Shown here: positions 3,815-7,168 of the stretch, piece by piece
How positions within the stretch are numbered: position 1 is the first letter of the stretch
Layout of the letters: each line of letters opens with the position of its first letter
Assembly: GCA_910588225.1 (NCBI GenBank)
Contig: CAJUQT010000088.1
Location: 1-7,168, forward strand
Length of the DNA stretch: 7,168 nt
Direction of reading: 5' to 3'
DNA from: an uncultured Acetatifactor sp.
GTDB taxonomy: Bacteria > Bacillota > Clostridia > Lachnospirales > Lachnospiraceae
Notes under the pieces: generated by a model
What the model saw: only the letters and a program-made list of their open reading frames with translations
What the model was told of the DNA's origin: nothing
Databases searched by the model: none
Translations under genes and position numbers: made by a program

Positions 3815-5809
3815 ATGATATGTAAGAAGTTAACATCAAAAGAACGCCCCACATTTCCCAGAAGGGCAGTGATTACGGCAGGTATGCCTTATGGAAATAA
3901 AAATCTGCATTTCGGACATGTAGGCGGCATGTTCATCCATGCAGATATTTTTGCGCGGTTTTTAAGAGACCGAATCGGGAAAGACAATGTGATCTTTCTT
4001 TCGGGAACGGATTGTTATGGCTCTCCGATCATGGAAAGCTACCGCAGGCTGCAGGAAGCCGGGTATGAAGGTACTTTGGAAGATTATGTGCGCGGCAACC
4101 ATGAGGATCAGAAGAAAACCCTGGAAAACTATGGCATCAGTTTGGATTTCTTTGGAGCATCGGCTCTGGGAGAAGCCGGTTCTATTCACAGGCAGGTATC
4201 GGCGGAAGTGTTTCGCACTTTATACAAAAACGGATATATCAGAAAAATGACCATGCCTCAGTTTTATGATGAAGAGAAAAAGGTGTTTTTAAACGGAAGG
4301 CAGGTAACGGGGAAATGTCCCATACCGGGATGCACCTCGGAAAAGGCGTATGCCGACGAGTGTTCGGCAGGACATCAGTTTCTGCCCTCGGAACTGATAG
4401 GTCCCGTCAGCAGCTTATCCGGTAAAAAACCTGTCCTGAAAGACGTGGAAAACTGGTATTTTGATCTGGAATATTGTATTGACACGGTAAAGAAATATAA
4501 TGATTTCCTGCGGAAAAATACGAATACACGTAAGTATCAGTTGGAAACCGTAGAAGAATTTTTGAAAAAGCCTTTCCTATATGTACCGAGAAAGTATATA
4601 GTGGACCTGGCGGAACTGGCCGCAAAGCTGCCTCCGCATAAATTGACCGATGAGGAAAAGAAACCCTCTGTCGTTTTTGCATTCGAAAATCTGGATGACC
4701 GTGACCAGGCTAAAAATGTATTGGACGCAGAAGGCATTCATTATACTTCCGGAAAGACACTGGTTCCCTTCCGGCTGTCCGGCAATGTGGAATGGGGTGT
4801 GCCGTTCCCGGAGTGTGAAGGATTGAAGGACCTCACCTTCTGGGTATGGCCGGAATCGCTGTGGGCGCCCATTTCCTTTACTTTAGCCTGTTTGAAAGCG
4901 CAGGGAAAAGAAGCGGACCTATCCCGGTGGTGGTATGATGAGGAAGCAAAAGTGTACCAGTTTATCGGAGAAGATAACATTTATTTCTATGCCATCGCTC
5001 AGACAGGCTTATTTACAGGATTGCAGGTTCCCAAAGGGGAAGTGCCGGATATGGAGACAGTGCACTTGTCCCATATCATAGCCAACAGACATTTACTGTA
5101 TATGGATACAAAAGCCAGCAGCAGCTCCGAATGTAAGCCTCCCATGGCAGATGAACTGCTTGATTATTACACAAAAGACCAGCTGCGAATGCATTTTATG
5201 AGTCTGGGTCTGTCATCCAAAAGCGCAGGTTTTAAACCTCAGGTATTTATGAATGAGGAAGAGAAAAACGGCGTAGATATGGTTCTGAAAGACGGTAATC
5301 TGATTACCAATGTGTTTAACCGGCTGATTCGAACCTGTTTCTATGGGATTCAGAATAATTGTGAGGGAAAAATTCCCATAGGCGAAGTAAACGAACAGAT
5401 AAAACTAATGACGGAGAAAGCCGTTCTGGATTATGAGCGTCATATGTATAACCATGAGTTTCACCGGATCTCCTATGTCCTGGATGACTTTATCCGGGGA
5501 GTAAACAGGCATTGGGTAAACAATGTAAAGATTGCGGATGCCACAAATGATGGGGAATTCAGAAAACAGCTTATTATTGATTGTCTTTACGCCTGTAAGG
5601 TTATGGCAATACTGATTCATCCCATTGCGCCGGAAGGATGCGAAATGTTCAGGGAATATCTGAATTTGGGAGAAGAACTGTGGGATTGGAATGCTATATT
5701 GGAACCGGTTTCTTTTTATATTGCAGACCTGGAAAATCATCAATTGAAGTATCTGGAACCGAGAGTGGATTTCTTTAAAAAGCACGACAGTCAGCTGATG
5801 GAACTGTAA
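3815..5809 (+). CDS. Methionyl-tRNA-synthetase-like class I aminoacyl-tRNA synthetase paralog
   Basis: The protein has 664 residues. Family alignment begins near residue 18 (VITAGMPYGNKNLHFGH); AAAGGA lies about ten bases before the ATG at 3815. Class I MetRS features appear in order: the HIGH motif as HFGH (32-35); a zinc knuckle with C168, C173, C183 and probably H187; SELIGP...SGKKPVLKDVENWYFDL (192-218), matching the MetRS connective peptide; WGVPFP (327-332); and FIGEDNIYFY (383-392), as in MetRS FIGKDxxYFH. The KMSKS position reads KASSS (433-437), so the second lysine is lost. The helical anticodon domain keeps N502, R506 and W567, the equivalents of the E. coli residues that read CAU. 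The segment between the zinc domain and WGVP (about 219-326) is longer than usual. There is no C-terminal EMAP-like domain. Normal activity would join methionine to tRNA-Met in the cytoplasm; here activity, tRNA and amino acid remain open. It is probably a second, regulated copy rather than the housekeeping metG. Confidence 0.85.
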   Translation: MICKKLTSKERPTFPRRAVITAGMPYGNKNLHFGHVGGMFIHADIFARFLRDRIGKDNVIFLSGTDCYGSPIMESYRRLQEAGYEGTLEDYVRGNHEDQKKTLENYGISLDFFGASALGEAGSIHRQVSAEVFRTLYKNGYIRKMTMPQFYDEEKKVFLNGRQVTGKCPIPGCTSEKAYADECSAGHQFLPSELIGPVSSLSGKKPVLKDVENWYFDLEYCIDTVKKYNDFLRKNTNTRKYQLETVEEFLKKPFLYVPRKYIVDLAELAAKLPPHKLTDEEKKPSVVFAFENLDDRDQAKNVLDAEGIHYTSGKTLVPFRLSGNVEWGVPFPECEGLKDLTFWVWPESLWAPISFTLACLKAQGKEADLSRWWYDEEAKVYQFIGEDNIYFYAIAQTGLFTGLQVPKGEVPDMETVHLSHIIANRHLLYMDTKASSSSECKPPMADELLDYYTKDQLRMHFMSLGLSSKSAGFKPQVFMNEEEKNGVDMVLKDGNLITNVFNRLIRTCFYGIQNNCEGKIPIGEVNEQIKLMTEKAVLDYERHMYNHEFHRISYVLDDFIRGVNRHWVNNVKIADATNDGEFRKQLIIDCLYACKVMAILIHPIAPEGCEMFREYLNLGEELWDWNAILEPVSFYIADLENHQLKYLEPRVDFFKKHDSQLMEL

Positions 5810-5858
5810 GCAATAAAGGGGGTGCAGCACCAGGCAATTAATGTACAGCTTCCTTCAA

Positions 5859-5884
5859 AACTGCCGGCCCGAAGGCCGGCAGTT
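5859..5884 (-). terminator. Terminator of the serine hydrolase gene, UUCG tetraloop
   Basis: AACTGCCGGCC (5859-5869) and GGCCGGCAGTT (5874-5884) form a perfect 11-bp stem. On the minus strand the loop reads UUCG closed by C-G, an unusually stable tetraloop, and the stem runs into TTTT. It begins 24 bases after the serine hydrolase stop. On the plus strand no T-run of note follows, so it would serve the MetRS-like gene less well, although the two genes converge here. Confidence 0.8.
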
Positions 5885-5907
5885 ACTGGATTGTCTGGGT
5901 TTCAGAT

Positions 5908-6735
5908 TCAGTAAAGGACTTCCCTTATTTTTCTCATCTCCCTCCAGACATTATCTCCATAGTTGCTCACCAGAACAGAAATGATCCCATTATTCGGATT
6001 GTATTCGGAAATGAAGCTTACTCCCGGATCACAGCCCTGAAAATACGCAAAATCCCTGCCATGTGGATTATCCATAATCCACATTCCATAGCCATAATAC
6101 CCTTCTTCTGCGTCAGTTCCGTCTCCGCTCTGTCTGCTGAGCATTTCTGCAACAGACTCTCTTGAGATCAGATTTCCTTCCAGCAAATTGGTCCAAAAAC
6201 GGATAATATCTCGCACCGTAATAAACGCTCCGCCTGCACCTGTCCCTTTTACATCGACCGAAAATATATTGGTGCGATAATCCTTTGTGTCATCGCAGTA
6301 AATGTAGTTATTGGCACATTTAGCCGGCAATCTGTCCAGCTCATAATAGCCTGTTGCGTTCATACCACAGATATCAAAAATATTCTCTCTCAGGTACCGG
6401 TCAAAATGCATTCCTGTCACTTTTTCCATAATCATTGCAAGCAAAACATATCCTGAGTTGTTGTATTGGAATTTTTCACCTTTCGGGTACATCATGGGTT
6501 TATTTACAAATAAAGGAAGCAAGTCGCTGTTATGTCTGACTTTATAATTGGGAAAATCAGTCCATAATTCTTCATATTCGTTCATAACACTTTCATCAAA
6601 ATAGTCCGGAACACCCGAAGTATGATTTAAAAGCTGCCTGACCGTCACATCCTTATCAATATGATGAAACGGAATATCCAGCAGCCTGCCCAATGTAGGC
6701 CTCTCTATTTTGCTGTATCTTATTCCAATTTTCAC
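5908..6735 (-). pseudogene. Serine hydrolase (beta-lactamase/PBP-like), N-terminus and SxxK nucleophile missing
   Basis: The open frame gives 275 residues from a GTG at 6733-6735, with no ribosome binding site and an in-frame TGA at 6745-6747. From about residue 19 it matches the class C beta-lactamase-related family: VTVRQLLNHTSGVPDYF (30-46), the YxN motif as YNN (91-93), FIDICGM-like packing at 119-125, GAGGAFITVRD (166-176), and FQGCDPGVSF (232-241) at the place of the third motif. Family members are usually 330-400 residues. The first ~70 residues, including the catalytic SxxK helix that should precede this sequence, are absent and are not found in other frames upstream. It therefore cannot act as a normal serine peptidase, esterase or lactamase, and is best called a 5'-truncated pseudogene. 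A 65-bp near copy of its residues 229-250 lies at 3307-3371. Confidence 0.75.
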
Positions 6736-6745
6736 AGTGTACTGT
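6734..6745. repeat. Short dyad at the truncated serine hydrolase start
   Basis: ACAGT and ACTGT flank a 2-base centre. On the minus strand the dyad overlaps TTGACA and the GTG start. It could be an operator half-remnant, but a site this short may be chance. Confidence 0.25.
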
Positions 6746-6777
6746 CAATTACAATAAACGGAGAATCTGCCTCTCAG

Positions 6778-6802
6778 CAGACAGGAAATTTTTCCTGGTC
6801 TG
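6778..6802. repeat. Hairpin downstream of the GNAT remnant
   Basis: CAGAC-AGGAAA (6778-6788) pairs with TTTCCT-G-GTCTG (6791-6802), with one bulged G. It lies just after the GNAT stop codon on the minus strand. No T-run follows, so a terminator is possible but weak. Confidence 0.4.
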
Positions 6803-6806
6803 ATTA

Positions 6807-7076
6807 TTACAATTCCAGCCTCATATAGACAACCTCTTGAAATCCTGTCATACGGGAATTAAAGCCTTTCGGATTTCTGCCGTATTCAACAAATCCCGCT
6901 TTCTCATACATGGATAATGCCCTTGCATTTTCAGCAACTACCTTCAGTTCAAGCTGGCTATATCCGGCAGCTTTTGCACATTCAATACAGGAAGTCATCA
7001 ATGCCCGCCCAATTCCAAGTCCCCAAAACGCTTTCAGAACACTGATGCCTAATTCGTGTCTGCTGATTAAGTTCAG
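6807..7076 (-). pseudogene. GNAT-family N-acetyltransferase, C-terminal half
   Basis: The readable frame is 89 residues, from just after an in-frame TAG at 7077-7079 to the TAA at 6807-6809. It begins LNLISRHELGISVLKAFWG and continues with LGIGRALM, the R/QxxGxG/A acetyl-CoA pyrophosphate-binding motif A of GNAT enzymes. Next come the helix IECAKAAGY and LELKVVAENARALSMYEKAGFVEYGR, which is motif B with the characteristic N-x-x-A-x-x-x-Y-x-K-x-G-F pattern. Whole GNAT proteins of this kind have about 165-180 residues, so the N-terminal half, which holds much of the substrate site, is missing. No start codon with a ribosome binding site exists; a TTG at 6999-7001 would cut through motif A. The acceptor cannot be inferred. 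It lies upstream of the serine hydrolase remnant on the same strand. Confidence 0.75.
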
Positions 7077-7083
7077 CTAAGCC

Positions 7084-7126
7084 ACACAAAACTTAATACA
7101 GCATATTTTGTGTCAAAAAATTGACA
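7084..7126. repeat. Overlapping inverted repeats at the right edge
   Basis: ACACAAAA (7084-7091) with TTTTGTGT (7106-7113) forms an 8-bp inverted repeat. TGTCAA (7111-7116) with TTGACA (7121-7126) forms a second, overlapping one. They begin where GNAT similarity ends. They may be the end of an inserted element or a regulatory region. Nothing coding is recognised from 7080 to the window end, apart from an unassignable frame open from the right edge to a stop at 7073-7075 on the minus strand. Confidence 0.4.
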
Positions 7127-7168
7127 TATCCGTAAAAGGGCAGAATGTATCCGCCTCTGAATCTTAAA

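Noticed and set aside
3415..3815. T-box or SAM (S-box) riboswitch ahead of the MetRS-like gene
   Set aside because: The T-box core and the S-box core sequences were looked for and not seen. CTTATCC at 3542 recalls an S-box P1 start, but none of the other conserved elements follow.
3606..3818. 70-residue arginine-rich plus-strand frame
   Set aside because: It has no ribosome binding site, a composition driven by local GC-rich sequence, and it overlaps both the second small ORF and the synthetase start in another frame.
6722..6752. Similarity between the serine hydrolase upstream sequence and the promoter at 3380-3410
   Set aside because: Both contain TTGACAG, ACTGT and AAAATT, but alignment needs a gap of roughly ten bases, and TTGACA is expected in promoters. 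It is too weak to claim common origin.
1..7168. CRISPR array, tRNA or rRNA gene, or complete insertion sequence
   Set aside because: No regularly spaced repeats, no cloverleaf-like sequence and no transposase frame were seen on either strand.

Overview
The window looks like part of a Firmicutes chromosome, most likely a gut Clostridia of the Lachnospiraceae type. The reasons are strong AGGAGG-like ribosome binding sites, moderate GC with AT-rich islands, a LoaP-type NusG paralog tied to a polysaccharide locus, a YCII-domain protein, and a methionyl-tRNA-synthetase-like protein of clostridial flavour. The assignment is inference; no rRNA or housekeeping marker is present.

Left region (1-2020, minus strand). 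LoaP (1064-1846) runs directly into the 3' half of a Wzx-type flippase (270-1106). After that comes the first ~28 codons of a 4Fe-4S protein of the F420-hydrogenase-beta type (13-138). These families normally sit in one exopolysaccharide operon with glycosyltransferases between LoaP and the flippase. Here the middle of the operon is missing, and base composition changes sharply near 1080, so this is a collapsed locus. A dyad (1930-1958) and a bidirectional terminator (1979-2013) lie upstream of LoaP.

Middle region (2253-3371, plus strand). A small lipoprotein of unknown function is followed by a YCII-domain protein. Immediately after the YCII stop lies a 65-bp stretch that matches the serine hydrolase gene further right at 61 of 65 bases, in the same orientation as that gene.

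Core region (3380-5809, plus strand). This is the most interesting unit. It has a near-consensus promoter, a 32-residue leader ORF with its own ribosome binding site, a long intrinsic terminator and a GC-rich segment. A second, 25-codon ORF follows, and its stop lies one base before the start of a 664-residue MetRS-like protein. The layout is that of a leader-peptide attenuator controlling an aminoacyl-tRNA synthetase paralog. That paralog keeps the anticodon-reading residues but has a degenerate KMSKS loop (KASSS) and no C-terminal tRNA-binding domain.

Right region (5859-7168, minus strand). A terminator hairpin with a UUCG loop serves a serine hydrolase (beta-lactamase/PBP fold) that has lost its N-terminus and its SxxK nucleophile. 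Upstream of it is the C-terminal half of a GNAT acetyltransferase, cut off near 7076 by unrelated DNA carrying nested inverted repeats. At least four of the protein-coding genes in the window are broken, so the region has been rearranged repeatedly.
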